Assembly: GCA_015068245.1 (NCBI GenBank)
Contig: SVKU01000021.1
Location: forward strand, 1-39,406
Direction: 5' to 3'
Source: Oscillospiraceae bacterium
Lineage (GTDB): Bacteria; Bacillota; Clostridia; Oscillospirales; Oscillospiraceae
Length of the DNA: 39,406 bases
Shown: positions 23,704-32,729 of the stretch, piece by piece
Position numbering within the stretch: the stretch's first letter is position 1
Layout: every line of letters starts with the position of its first letter
Made by a program: the position numbers and the translations under genes
Notes under the pieces: model-generated
What the model saw: only the letters and a program-made list of their open reading frames with translations
Databases searched by the model: none
Told to the model about the DNA's origin: nothing

Positions 23704-23933
23704 GCGTGTCAAAATAGTCCGACGGACTATTTTGACACGAGTTTTTGCAGTTTGCTGCAGCGCACTCCGAAGAATGCTTAGCATTCTTCTTCGCACGTTT
23801 GCAAACTGAGCAGAGAAATTTCCGACATACATGCTGACGGAAATTTCATATTGGACTCTTTTTGCTGACTTCGTCAGCGAACTCTACGAGGTTTTTGACA
23901 GACTCAAGTCCGCCGGAGCATTGCTCCGGCGGA
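23704..23933. repeat. chain of hairpins between convergent genes
   Basis: In order: a perfect 16-bp stem, CGTGTCAAAATAGTCC with its complement (23705-23739); an outer CAGTTTGC/GCAAACTG pair (23749, 23801) enclosing GAAGAATGC/GCATTCTTC (23769-23789); GAAATTTCCG/CGGAAATTTC (23815-23847); GCTGAC/GTCAGC (23864-23878); and the terminator-like TCCGCCGGAGCA/TGCTCCGGCGGA (23909-23933). No gene fits. The last hairpin probably ends the minus-strand gene at 23953. Confidence 0.75.
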
Positions 23934-23952
23934 TTTGTTATATTTTGTTGCA

Positions 23953-24711
23953 TTATATGTGCCAGTCCAGATCGTCCTCATCCTTGATGCCTTCAAAGTC
24001 ATAGGTTGCGTAAGGCAGAGGAGGTTCCGGGATAAGGTTGTGAGCATCGCACTCGGGAGTGTCCAGCTGCAGGGGGAGATAGGGCTTTTTGGTCGTTCTG
24101 TGAGGCTGGCAGTTTTCGTTGTCAGCAGTGGAATCCTGCAGTGCCATGGGTGCGTTGCCGATAAGGTCGTAGCAGGGTTCCTCAACCCAACCCTTGCCCT
24201 CGAAGGGGGTATTCAAAGTCTGGTGCATTTCCATGCGGTATATGCGCCATTCACCATCTTCCACCAGGAAGTCAAAGCGATACTTGGAAATCGCCCATAG
24301 GGCCTTCAAAGAACCGTCGGGGTTCCAGCCGGTTTCGCAGCCATGGGAAGATATAATGCATTTTGCACTCATGGCATCGTCAGCCACTTCGATGAGGGGA
24401 GAAAGCATATCATGGAGATATATTCTTCCCGACAGATCGTCTTCGGCATTGGACATACGGTGGATAAAATGGCGTTCAACGCCTTCCCAACCGTCGTAAA
24501 TGTCACCGTTGAAAATGAGGCGGATGCCGGGAGTGTGGCGGCAGAACAGCTCTGCGGTTTTTGTCTGGTCGCTGGCAACGTGATAAGCAGCATAACGGGC
24601 AAGGATATTCTGGATCCGGTTAACGGCTTCCATTCGCCGTATTTTGCGGTCCTGATCTGCGATGACGGCTTTCAATTCAGCAATTTCAGCCAGAATTTTT
24701 TCTTCGTTCAC
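23953..24711 (-). CDS. SnoaL-like (NTF2 fold) protein
   Basis: This is a 252-residue protein. Residues 1-30 form a coiled coil (ILAEIAELKAVIADQDRKIR). The NTF2/SnoaL-like domain (about 30-165) has the recognisable RIQNILARYAAYHVASDQ...AELF opening and the WRIYRMEMHQTLNTPF ending. The Pro-rich acidic tail of about 80 residues is less conserved. Related proteins include dehydratases and isomerases as well as non-enzymatic members; the substrate is unknown. It starts with GTG at 24711, with AGGAGG 7 nt upstream. A TATAAT lies just before the ribosome site. Confidence 0.8.
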   Translation of the reverse strand: MNEEKILAEIAELKAVIADQDRKIRRMEAVNRIQNILARYAAYHVASDQTKTAELFCRHTPGIRLIFNGDIYDGWEGVERHFIHRMSNAEDDLSGRIYLHDMLSPLIEVADDAMSAKCIISSHGCETGWNPDGSLKALWAISKYRFDFLVEDGEWRIYRMEMHQTLNTPFEGKGWVEEPCYDLIGNAPMALQDSTADNENCQPHRTTKKPYLPLQLDTPECDAHNLIPEPPLPYATYDFEGIKDEDDLDWHI

Positions 24712-24850
24712 TTTCGTACCTCCTGTATTTTCTTATCTAAATATTATACTATCACAGAGAGTGTATAAGGACAAGACAAAATGTAGAATGGAGAGCGTTT
24801 TGACACTGACTGCACGGGCAATGAAATTTGTGGTATTTTGAAAAAAACCA

Positions 24851-24879
24851 TTGACAGACTGAAATAAAAGTGATATTAT
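24851..24879 (+). promoter_or_regulatory. sigma-A promoter of tRNA-Leu
   Basis: Perfect TTGACA, 17-bp spacer, TATTAT, about 20 bp before the tRNA 5' end. Confidence 0.88.
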
Positions 24880-24899
24880 ATCCAAGCTAAATAGAGCAT

Positions 24900-24987
24900 G
24901 CGCGAGTGGTGGAATTGGCAGACTCGCTAGATTCAGGTTCTAGTGTCCACTCCGGACGTGCGGGTTCAAGTCCCGCCTCGCGCACCA
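24900..24987 (+). tRNA. tRNA-Leu (CAG)
   Basis: A class II tRNA with acceptor GCGCGAG/CTCGCGC, discriminator A and encoded CCA. The anticodon stem-loop CTAGA-TTCAGGT-TCTAG gives CAG. Confidence 0.96.
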
Positions 24988-25057
24988 AAGCTCCAAAATC
25001 TTAGGATTTTGGAGCTTTTTTGACAGTATCAGACGCCCAATCGGGCGTCTCTTTTTT
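24988..25057 (+). terminator. two tandem terminators after tRNA-Leu
   Basis: AAGCTCCAAAATC/GATTTTGGAGCTT plus T6 (about 24988-25021) is followed by AGACGCCC/GGGCGTCT plus C and T6 (25031-25057). Confidence 0.9.
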
Positions 25058-25093
25058 GCTTTTTGGCAAGTGATACCCGAAACACTGCCTGTA

Positions 25094-25122
25094 TTGGTTT
25101 TTTTCTGCATTTGTGCTACAAT
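25094..25122 (+). promoter_or_regulatory. promoter of the GTPase-NYN fusion gene
   Basis: TTGGTT and TACAAT are 17 bp apart, 31 bp upstream of the start codon. The leader would be only about 25 nt, leaving no room for the leader-peptide attenuation seen before tet(M). Confidence 0.65.
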
Positions 25123-25152
25123 ACCAGTACTTAATACATTTGCGAGGTTGCG

Positions 25153-27714
25153 ATGAAAAAGCTGGTAATCGGCATATTGGCTCACGTTGATGCGGGAAAA
25201 ACAACGCTGGCGGAGGCTGTTTTATATCATACAGGCAGGCTGAAAAAGCTGGGCAGAGTAGACCGCGGAGATACGGTCATGGACACTCATTCCATTGAAC
25301 GTGAACGCGGCATCACCATTTTTTCCAGTCAGGCAGTTTTCTCCTACGGAGATATGGAGGTCACCCTGCTGGATACCCCGGGTCATGTGGACTTTTCTGC
25401 GGAAACCGAGCGGGCGCTGCAGGTGCTGGACTATGCCGTGTTGGTCATCAGCGGTATAGACGGGGTTCAGGCGCATACCAGAACGCTGTGGCGGCTGCTG
25501 CAGTTTTATAACGTGCCTACTTTTATATTCATAACAAAGATGGATCTTGCAAGACACAGCCGTGAAGAACTTATGTCGGGGCTGCGAAGTGAATTTGGCG
25601 ACAGCTGCATAGACTTTTCGCCGGATAATACTGAACAGAGAAACGAAGAACTGTCTATGTGCCGTGAGGATCTGCTGGAGACATATCTTGAAACAGGTAC
25701 CGTGACGGAAAACGCGATTGCAGAGCTTATTCGCAGCAGACTGGCCTATCCCTGCTTTTTTGGATCGGGGCTGAAACTGGACGGTGTGGACGATTTTTTA
25801 AAATCGCTTGATAAGTACACGATCCCGGGAACATATCCCGATGCTTTTGGCGCAAAGGTGTTCAAGATAAGCCATGATGCACAAGGCAATCGTCTGACAC
25901 ATCTGAAGGTCACGGGCGGAACGCTCTCGGTGAAAGATGTTGTCAGCTATGACGGAAAAGAAGAAAAGATAAACCAGATACGCATATACTCGGGTGCAAA
26001 ATTCGAGACTGCCGACACTGTGCCTGCCGGCGGTGTGTGTGCCGTTATGGGGCTGAGCAATACGCAGAACGGCCAGGGACTTGGCCGGGAAGCAAGTGCG
26101 TCTGCACCGGTACTGGAGCCGGTAATGAATTTCCGGGTGTCGCTGCCTGAAGGCTGCGATGCCCAGGTCATGCTGCAGAAACTGAAACTGCTGGAGGAGG
26201 AAGACCCCCAACTGAACGTAACGTGGAACAGCCATCAGAAAGAGATACATGTTGGTTTGATGGGTGTTGTTCAGACGGAGGTGTTGAAAAGCATTATCCA
26301 TGATCGTTTTGGCGTTGATGTGACCATAGACCGTGGCAGAGTGCTTTATAAGGAAACTATTGAAAACACAGTTGAGGGTGTTGGACACTACGAACCGCTC
26401 CGCCATTATGCGGAGGTGCATCTGATACTTGAACCTTTGCCGAGAGGCAGCGGAATGGTTTTTGCCACACGATGCAGTGAGGACAAACTGGACAGGAACT
26501 GGCAGCGACTTATCATGACCCATTTGCTTGAAAAACAGCACTTGGGTGTGCTGACAGGTTCGCCTGTAACAGATATGAAAATTACCCTTGCGGCAGGCAA
26601 AGCTCATGTCAAACATACCGAGGGCGGAGACTTTCGCCAGGCCACCTACCGTGCAGTGCGTCAAGGACTTATGCAGGCGAAGTCGGTACTGTTGGAGCCT
26701 TATTACTCTTTCCGCCTGGAGGTACCTCCGGAGCAGATAGGCCGGGCAATAAGCGATATACGTGCCCGGTTTGGAGAATTTGAAACACCTGAGGAAACGG
26801 GTAACATGACCGTGCTCAGAGGAACCGCACCGGTGGCGTCAATGAACGACTACGGCATGGAGGTTGCGGCGTACACCAGAGGTGTCGGAAGATTGGCCTA
26901 CGAGGTTTCCGGATATGGTCTGTGCCACAATTCGGAACAGGTCATAGAGGATTTTGCATACCAGCCGGAAAGCGACCTTGAAAACACGCCGGATTCGGTG
27001 TTCTGCGAGCACGGCGGCGGATTCACGGTAAAGTGGAACGAGGTGCATCAAAAGATGCATTTGGAAAGCTGCCTTAAAGAGAAAAAAGAAGAAGTTCCTC
27101 GCAGAAATCTTCAAATCAGCGAAAAGGAGCTTCAGGCAATAATCGCAAAGGTTCTTGGCCCTGAGAAGCGTCAGCTTTACCGTCCTGCCGCATCGTCAAA
27201 GACTGCGGATTCCACCGCCCATATCCTTGAAAATCAGCAGACAAAAACCATGATAATTGATGGCTATAACGTCATTTTTGCATGGGACGATTTAAACGAA
27301 CTTGCTCAAACCGACCTTGACGGAGCAAGGACACGGCTGATGAGTATTCTGAGCAATTATGCCGCATTTACCAAGCGGGACATAACTCTGGTGTTTGATG
27401 CCTACAAGGTTCCGGGCAATGTGGGGCATGAATTCAAATACAACAACATTACCGTGGTGTATACCAGGGAACATGAAACCGCCGATGTTTATATTGAGAA
27501 GCTCATAACTTCCATGGGCAGAAACAGCCGTGCAAGAGTTGTAACTTCAGACGGACTTATCCAGCTGTCTGCCGTGCGTTCGGGAATATTCCGAATGTCT
27601 GCTGCCGAGTTTGAGCGGGAAGTGAACGGTATCGACGGCGAGATAGGAGATATGATACGTCAACTGAGCCGTGACAAAGGCGGCACCATCGGCGAGAGTG
27701 TGAAAATTAAATAA
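25153..27714 (+). CDS. Tet(M)/EF-G-like GTPase fused to a Rae1-like NYN nuclease domain
   Basis: This 853-residue protein starts as a translational GTPase of the ribosomal-protection type: G1 AHVDAGKTT (10-18), G2 RGIT (52-55), G3 DTPGH (75-79), G4 TKMD (128-131). EF-G-like domains II-V follow to about 640, the full length of Tet(M). The domain IV tip, YSPVSTPADF in Tet(M), reads HVKHTEGGDF here (about 485-494), so the tetracycline-displacing Pro loop is missing. After a linker (641-697), residues 698-835 form a NYN/PIN-like domain matching Rae1/YacP: IIDGYNVIFAW with Asp703, LVFDAYKVPG with Asp749, TREHETADVYIE with Glu775 and Asp778, and VTSDG with Asp800. Rae1 cleaves mRNA in the ribosomal A site. 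I infer a GTPase that delivers a nuclease to the A site, for rescue or decay. It is monocistronic, with GAGG before the ATG. Confidence 0.9.
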   Translation: MKKLVIGILAHVDAGKTTLAEAVLYHTGRLKKLGRVDRGDTVMDTHSIERERGITIFSSQAVFSYGDMEVTLLDTPGHVDFSAETERALQVLDYAVLVISGIDGVQAHTRTLWRLLQFYNVPTFIFITKMDLARHSREELMSGLRSEFGDSCIDFSPDNTEQRNEELSMCREDLLETYLETGTVTENAIAELIRSRLAYPCFFGSGLKLDGVDDFLKSLDKYTIPGTYPDAFGAKVFKISHDAQGNRLTHLKVTGGTLSVKDVVSYDGKEEKINQIRIYSGAKFETADTVPAGGVCAVMGLSNTQNGQGLGREASASAPVLEPVMNFRVSLPEGCDAQVMLQKLKLLEEEDPQLNVTWNSHQKEIHVGLMGVVQTEVLKSIIHDRFGVDVTIDRGRVLYKETIENTVEGVGHYEPLRHYAEVHLILEPLPRGSGMVFATRCSEDKLDRNWQRLIMTHLLEKQHLGVLTGSPVTDMKITLAAGKAHVKHTEGGDFRQATYRAVRQGLMQAKSVLLEPYYSFRLEVPPEQIGRAISDIRARFGEFETPEETGNMTVLRGTAPVASMNDYGMEVAAYTRGVGRLAYEVSGYGLCHNSEQVIEDFAYQPESDLENTPDSVFCEHGGGFTVKWNEVHQKMHLESCLKEKKEEVPRRNLQISEKELQAIIAKVLGPEKRQLYRPAASSKTADSTAHILENQQTKTMIIDGYNVIFAWDDLNELAQTDLDGARTRLMSILSNYAAFTKRDITLVFDAYKVPGNVGHEFKYNNITVVYTREHETADVYIEKLITSMGRNSRARVVTSDGLIQLSAVRSGIFRMSAAEFEREVNGIDGEIGDMIRQLSRDKGGTIGESVKIK

Positions 27715-27734
27715 GACAGCGCCGAGAATATAAA

Positions 27735-27846
27735 AGCTGTCATCTCGAAAGGCATTTATGCCTGAGAAATCCCCTGACCAAGATGGGGATCTCTCCGTCA
27801 GCAAGGTCAGTAAGCTGACCTTACGCTGACGTTCGAGATGACAGCT
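27735..27846. repeat. MITE-like repeat with 15-bp terminal inverted repeats, copy A
   Basis: The ends AGCTGTCATCTCGAA and TTCGAGATGACAGCT are perfect inverted repeats around 82 bp of non-coding sequence. Internal landmarks are GATGGGGAT and a GGTCAG...CTGACC hairpin. A second, longer copy lies at 29108-29243. There is no coding capacity, so movement would need an enzyme in trans. Confidence 0.82.
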
Positions 27847-27850
27847 GTTT

Positions 27851-28987
27851 TTATTGCGCTTTTGCGATTGAAGCATTTTTGCAGGCGCGGTACATTACAA
27901 GGAATTTGTATGCGTTGCCGCTGGGTTTGAGTTCGTAGTATTCTTTGCCTACGGTAAACACAATGGCGTGGTTGCCGTGAATGTCCATTTCGGATATGCT
28001 GTTTACGGGGATCTCTGTTTCGCCGCAAATGAGGCTTTGGGCAGTCATGGTGACGGGACCTTCGGCAACGATGTTTTCCTGATGGGATTCGATTATTGCA
28101 AGAGTGCCGGTTTTGCTGCCGTATTTGCCGCTATGCAGGTCATTGGCAATCTGATCTTCCTGCCACATTGCCAATTCACGGACAGTATTGAACCTGCTGC
28201 CCACAAGCATACCGTATTCGTTGTACTTAAAACTGTGGCCGCAGCAGCTGCATGTAACGGTGTCTCCCAGAGAGGAGAAAGTATCCTGACCGCCGCATTC
28301 GGGGCAGATGAACAGAAGATTCTCAAAACCTTCGGCAAGATGTTTGCTTTTATACTTCTTCGGGTCGGCAAGCTGACGTGCGTAAGCGTCTTCGTAAAGG
28401 TCGTTTTTGATGGCGGCATTTATCTCAGGTATAGACATTTCTGCCAGCTGCTCTTTGGTGTAAATATTGACAACAGCCCCGGAAACGGGACCTTTGCGCA
28501 GTGAAGTGCTCCAATGGGGACTGACGAAGTAACCACCGGTAAGCCTGAATGTTACAAGACCGCAGCCGGCTTTCTTGACCATTTTGCCTGTTGAGGGGAG
28601 AATGGGGCAGGTCACGCCGTCCCATGTGCGTACACCCTCGGCAAAAATGGCAACATTGCAGCCGTTTTTGGCCTTTGTAAGGATATCCTTGACGGTGGAA
28701 ACGGCCAGAGAACCCTTGTGCCGCAGAATAGGCGCAAGAGCAAAGTTGAGCAGGCCGAACCAGTGCTTCCAGCGGGATATGTGTTCGCTGGCAACGAAAT
28801 ACATCTGATTCGGGAAAGCCGAACCCACAAACACCGGGTCGTAGTCGGTAACGTGGTTGCTCAGGACGATATAGTTGTCCGGCAGCTCATTTTTGGGGCA
28901 GCTGTAGGTATAGCCGAATTTGATTTTAAGAAACAGGATAACCAGAGGTCGGAGGAACTTATAAATAAAAACATGCTTTTTGTTCAT
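27851..28987 (-). CDS. PlsC-like acyltransferase with zinc ribbon
   Basis: This is a 378-residue protein. The N-terminal membrane-associated helix (8-22) precedes a lysophosphatidic-acid acyltransferase-type domain: NHVTDYD with His45 and Asp50 (the HX4D catalytic pair), then FAEGVR (Glu117-Arg120), the phosphate-binding EGxR. PlsC enzymes acylate 1-acyl-glycerol 3-phosphate at the membrane. Residues 228-249 form a zinc ribbon (CPEC...CSCC), followed by a beta-rich C-terminal domain of about 110 residues that looks PH-like. This tail is not part of standard PlsC (about 240 residues). The gene is bracketed by two copies of a MITE-like repeat. The ATG has only a weak ribosome site (GGAGAAG). 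Confidence 0.85.
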   Translation of the reverse strand: MNKKHVFIYKFLRPLVILFLKIKFGYTYSCPKNELPDNYIVLSNHVTDYDPVFVGSAFPNQMYFVASEHISRWKHWFGLLNFALAPILRHKGSLAVSTVKDILTKAKNGCNVAIFAEGVRTWDGVTCPILPSTGKMVKKAGCGLVTFRLTGGYFVSPHWSTSLRKGPVSGAVVNIYTKEQLAEMSIPEINAAIKNDLYEDAYARQLADPKKYKSKHLAEGFENLLFICPECGGQDTFSSLGDTVTCSCCGHSFKYNEYGMLVGSRFNTVRELAMWQEDQIANDLHSGKYGSKTGTLAIIESHQENIVAEGPVTMTAQSLICGETEIPVNSISEMDIHGNHAIVFTVGKEYYELKPSGNAYKFLVMYRACKNASIAKAQ

Positions 28988-29107
28988 TTCCGCTTCTCCT
29001 TACATAATTGAATATGGCAGGACACGCCACCAACAACTGATTATCTCATATTTCGATCATCTTCGCAAGCGGAAAGATTGAATGAAAGCAGCAATGCCAT
29101 TAAGTTA

Positions 29108-29243
29108 AGCTGTCATCTCGAACGTCATAGTCGGCTTTGCCGACCTATGGCGGAGAGATCCCCGACAGATCCCCGACCTAAGATGGGGATTCCTCCATAG
29201 CAAGGTCAGCGGAGCTGACCTCTCAATGCTCGGAACGACAGCT
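29108..29243. repeat. MITE-like repeat, copy B
   Basis: Same family and same orientation as 27735-27846: it opens AGCTGTCATCTCGAA, contains GATGGGGAT and GCAAGGTCAG...CTGACC, and ends in a decayed inverted terminus (three mismatches in 15). It carries an extra internal hairpin, GTCGGC-TTT-GCCGAC. The two copies are direct repeats on either side of the acyltransferase gene. Confidence 0.78.
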
Positions 29244-29278
29244 TCTTTAAACTTGCTTGCGTTGCAATAAACAGGGGA

Positions 29279-29761
29279 TCACCTCTTCTGACCGAAGATG
29301 GTTGCAAGAGCAAAGACGGAGGTTGGTATTAGGGCAAACAGGTACCAGTGACGGACGATGTTCAGCGTTGACCCGTAAAGGAATCCCAAGGAACCTCCGT
29401 TATACAACAGCACTACCCAGATAATAAGGGCAGCACAAAACAACCCGATAGCCACGCCGCAAATTATCCGCAGCACCTTTGCCCATGGTTTATATTCCTT
29501 TACCTCTGTCATGTATGGGGGATAGCCTGACTCATATTCGGAGTTTTTGGCAGATGCGAATTCATCCATTGCCATGCGCTTGCCGGGACTGGCGTTGGAG
29601 AACACTCCGGTTGAATAGACGTACTCGGCAGGCTGAGAACCCATAATTTGGTTGATTCTTTCGTTGGTACTGTCCACCAGTTCTGCTTCCGGAGTATTGT
29701 TGTTTTCAATATCGGGCTCCTCCCGATGGTCGGTAAGCTGAGAGACTTCCTTTATCTTCAT
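29279..29761 (-). CDS. small membrane protein, unknown
   Basis: This is a 160-residue protein. The first 95 residues are polar and acidic, rich in Glu, Asn and Ser, and likely cytoplasmic. Two membrane helices follow at about 103-128 and 138-156, with a short Gly-rich loop between them. The start at 29761 has AGGAGGTG 6 nt upstream, which rules out the longer in-frame start at 29812. No family is recognised. The stop lies just after the MITE-like repeat (copy B), and the gene is divergent from radC. Confidence 0.65.
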   Translation of the reverse strand: MKIKEVSQLTDHREEPDIENNNTPEAELVDSTNERINQIMGSQPAEYVYSTGVFSNASPGKRMAMDEFASAKNSEYESGYPPYMTEVKEYKPWAKVLRIICGVAIGLFCAALIIWVVLLYNGGSLGFLYGSTLNIVRHWYLFALIPTSVFALATIFGQKR

Positions 29762-29893
29762 GTTGAACACCTCCTGAATTAAAGCTAACATATAAAGCGG
29801 GTTTAATGTCAATTGCTTTTTTTAAAATCATACTATATTTCGCTCATTACCACAAGCCCCTGAACAAATGTACGAAAAAATTGGGCAAAGTTA

Positions 29894-29922
29894 TTGAATG
29901 ACGGACATATTTATGGTATAAT
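29894..29922 (+). promoter_or_regulatory. sigma-A promoter of radC-uvrB
   Basis: TTGAAT, 17 bp, perfect TATAAT, about 47 bp before the radC start. Confidence 0.8.
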
Positions 29923-29969
29923 GAAAAACTACAAAAAACCAATGCCGCAGGCAAGTCAGGAGGGGCATC

Positions 29970-30662
29970 ATGGCTCAAAGCATGGAGCATACCGACCACA
30001 GAAAGAGAATGAGAGAACGGTTCCTCAGCGAAGGATTGGACAACTTTGCTGAGCATGAGGCACTGGAACTTCTGCTGTATTATTCCATTGCCAGAAAAGA
30101 TGTTAATCCGCTGGCTCATCAGCTGGTCAACAGATTCGGTTCGCTGGCAGCTGTGTTTGACGCATCATACAATGAGCTTCTGAAAGTGCCCGGAGTGGGA
30201 GAGAATACTGCGGTACTTATAAAACTTCTGACCCAACTTGCCAGAAAGTATCACGTGTCTGCCAACTCGAATTTCGATATAGTAAACACAATTGAGGACG
30301 CAGCCCGGCTTTTGGGGCCCCGGTTTGTGGGCAAGAACGACGAAGAACTGTGGATGCTATGCCTTGATGGAAAGGGCAAAGTCCTTGGAATGCGAATGCT
30401 GGCCTGTGGGTCGATGAATCTGTCTACCGTAAACATCAGAAGATTGATGGAGGCTGCTCTGGCAACGGAGTGTTCCTGCGCTGTTCTGGCTCACAATCAC
30501 CCCAGCGGGATAGCCGTTCCCTCAACGGAAGATGAAGATGCAACGAATTGCTTCAGGTCTGCGCTGCAAACCGTGGGCGTGATGCTGGTTGACCACCTTA
30601 TATTCGCCAAGGGCGAAAATGATTATGTATCAATGAAGGAAAGCGGACTACTGGGAGGCTGA
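29970..30662 (+). CDS. radC: RadC family JAMM-domain protein
   Basis: This 230-residue protein has an N-terminal helix-hairpin-helix-like part ([18 protein letters not shown], about 70-87) and a C-terminal JAB/MPN domain with a perfect JAMM zinc motif: His175-x-His177, seven residues, Ser185, two residues, Asp188. The name RadC reflects an old radiation-sensitivity mapping; the real activity remains unsettled. AGGAGGGG precedes the ATG. It lies 8 bp upstream of uvrB, so it is in an operon with an excision-repair gene. Confidence 0.92.
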   Translation: MAQSMEHTDHRKRMRERFLSEGLDNFAEHEALELLLYYSIARKDVNPLAHQLVNRFGSLAAVFDASYNELLKVPGVGENTAVLIKLLTQLARKYHVSANSNFDIVNTIEDAARLLGPRFVGKNDEELWMLCLDGKGKVLGMRMLACGSMNLSTVNIRRLMEAALATECSCAVLAHNHPSGIAVPSTEDEDATNCFRSALQTVGVMLVDHLIFAKGENDYVSMKESGLLGG

Positions 30663-30670
30663 ACCAAAAA

Positions 30671-32635
30671 ATGGATTTTAAGCTTGTTTCCGAGTATAAA
30701 CCCTCAGGCGACCAGCCTGAGGCTATAGATAAGCTGGTCAAAGGCCTGAAACTGGGGTTTGAAGAGCAAACACTTCTTGGTGTCACCGGTTCCGGCAAGA
30801 CCTTTACCATGGCAAGCGTAATTGAAAAGATCAATCGTCCGACCCTTGTGCTTGCCCATAACAAAACTCTGGCGGCTCAGCTTTGCAGTGAGTTTCGTGA
30901 GTTTTTCCCCGATAACGCCGTGGAGTATTTCGTATCTTATTACGATTACTACCAGCCTGAAGCGTATATTGCCCATACGGACACATTCATCGAAAAGGAT
31001 ATGAGCATCAACGAGGAAATAGAGCGTCTTCGGCACAGCGCAACCTCGTCCCTTTTCGAGCGTCGTGACGTTATTGTTGTTTCATCAGTGTCCTGCATTT
31101 ACGGCCTGGGCGACCCCATAGATTATAAAAATATGGTTATTTCGCTCCGCACCGGGCAGGAACGCAGCCGTGATGAACTTTTGAAAAAACTGGTGGAGAT
31201 CCGATACGACAGAAACGACCTGAACTTTGTACGCAATACTTTCCGTGTCCGGGGCGACACCGTGGAGGTGTACCCCGTATACGCCTATGGCTATGCTTTG
31301 CGCATAGAGTTCTTTGGTGACGAGATAGACCGTATCAGCGAGATAAATCCCCTTACGGGTGCGGTGCAGCGGATACTCTCCCACGTTGCCATATATCCTG
31401 CATCTCATTATGTTACGACCAAAGAGAAAATGGCCCGAGCCATTACCGAGATTGAGCGGGAAATGGAGGAGCGGGAGAAATATTTCAAGGATAATGAAAT
31501 GCTGCTGGAGGCTCAGCGTATTCGTCAGCGTACCATGTATGATATCGAGATGATGTCCGAAATAGGCTACTGCAGCGGTATTGAAAACTATTCCCGAGTT
31601 ATTGCAGGCCGTGAACCGGGATCTCCGCCGACTACCCTGCTGGACTACTTCCCCGACGATTTTGTGCTTTTTATCGACGAAAGCCATGTCACTATTCCTC
31701 AGGTCAGAGCCATGTACGCCGGTGATCGTTCCAGAAAGGACGCACTGGTGCGGTATGGCTTCCGGCTGCCTTCGGCATATGATAACCGCCCGCTCAATTT
31801 TGAGGAATTCGACGTCAGACGCAAACAGACCATTTATGTCAGTGCCACACCGTCGGAATACGAGCGTTCACGCAGTGCCCAGATAGCCGAGCAGGTGATT
31901 CGCCCCACAGGACTGCTGGATCCCACTGTTGAGGTTCGGCCTGTTGAGGGTCAGATAGACGACCTTGTGGGAGAGATAAATCTGCGTGCAGAGAAAAACG
32001 AGCGGGTGCTGGTGACTACCCTTACAAAGAAAATGGCGGAAGACCTTACGGCTTACCTGCAGAAAATGAATATCCGTGTTCGATATATGCACTCGGATAT
32101 CGATACCATTGAGCGCATGGAGATAATCCGAGATCTGCGTCTTGGCGAGTTTGATGTTCTGGTTGGCATCAACCTGCTGCGAGAGGGGCTTGACCTGCCG
32201 GAGGTTTCGCTGGTGGCAATATTGGACGCCGATAAGGAGGGTTTCCTGCGAAGCGAAACGTCCCTTATTCAGACCATAGGCAGAGCTGCACGAAATGCTG
32301 ACGGCAGGGTGATAATGTATGCAGACAAAAAGACTGCGGCTATGAAAAATGCCATTGCAGAAACGGAGCGCCGCAGAGGTATACAGCAGCGGTACAATGA
32401 GAAAAACGGTATTGTGCCCAAGACGATTATCAAGAGCGTCCGTGACCTTATCGAGATTTCCAGAGCACCGGAGGATACCGTCCGTGAAACAGACGGCGTT
32501 AAGATGACCGCAAGAGAACGGGAAAAAGAGATCCAGCGTTTGGAAAAGGCAATGAAAGAGGCCGCAAAGATGCTGGAATACGAGTATGCTGCCGTTCTGC
32601 GTGACCAGATAATCAAACTCCGAGGCGAGAAGTAG
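30671..32635 (+). CDS. uvrB: UvrABC excinuclease subunit B
   Basis: This 654-residue protein is the normal UvrB length and collinear with the family. It has the N-terminal [17 protein letters not shown], Walker A GVTGSGKT (about 39-46) and the DNA-clamping beta-hairpin [19 protein letters not shown] is the DEAD-like box, [16 protein letters not shown] is motif V, and QTIGRAARN is motif VI. The UVR domain for UvrC/UvrA contact is at the C-terminus (about 615-650). It verifies damage after UvrA loading. GGAGG lies in the end of radC. uvrA follows, but is separated by a RAYT transposase gene. Confidence 0.98.
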   Translation: MDFKLVSEYKPSGDQPEAIDKLVKGLKLGFEEQTLLGVTGSGKTFTMASVIEKINRPTLVLAHNKTLAAQLCSEFREFFPDNAVEYFVSYYDYYQPEAYIAHTDTFIEKDMSINEEIERLRHSATSSLFERRDVIVVSSVSCIYGLGDPIDYKNMVISLRTGQERSRDELLKKLVEIRYDRNDLNFVRNTFRVRGDTVEVYPVYAYGYALRIEFFGDEIDRISEINPLTGAVQRILSHVAIYPASHYVTTKEKMARAITEIEREMEEREKYFKDNEMLLEAQRIRQRTMYDIEMMSEIGYCSGIENYSRVIAGREPGSPPTTLLDYFPDDFVLFIDESHVTIPQVRAMYAGDRSRKDALVRYGFRLPSAYDNRPLNFEEFDVRRKQTIYVSATPSEYERSRSAQIAEQVIRPTGLLDPTVEVRPVEGQIDDLVGEINLRAEKNERVLVTTLTKKMAEDLTAYLQKMNIRVRYMHSDIDTIERMEIIRDLRLGEFDVLVGINLLREGLDLPEVSLVAILDADKEGFLRSETSLIQTIGRAARNADGRVIMYADKKTAAMKNAIAETERRRGIQQRYNEKNGIVPKTIIKSVRDLIEISRAPEDTVRETDGVKMTAREREKEIQRLEKAMKEAAKMLEYEYAAVLRDQIIKLRGEK

Positions 32636-32674
32636 TTTTTTAATTAATAATTAATAGATGCCCCTATGGATTTT

Positions 32675-32701
32675 GTAGGGGCGACCTGTGGTCGCCCGCC
32701 G
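32675..32701 (+). repeat. REP palindrome A, upstream of the RAYT gene
   Basis: GTAG is followed by the hairpin GGGCGACC-TGT-GGTCGCCC and GCCG. A GTAG tetranucleotide at the foot of a palindrome is the recognition signature described for E. coli RAYT/REP pairs. Confidence 0.8.
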
Positions 32702-32729
32702 TGTATGACAAATAATAACGGTGATAAAA

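Noticed and set aside
25153-27714. Calling this simply a tetracycline-resistance gene tet(M)
   Set aside because: The tetracycline-displacing loop is not conserved, G4 differs, and a nuclease domain is fused at the C-terminus.
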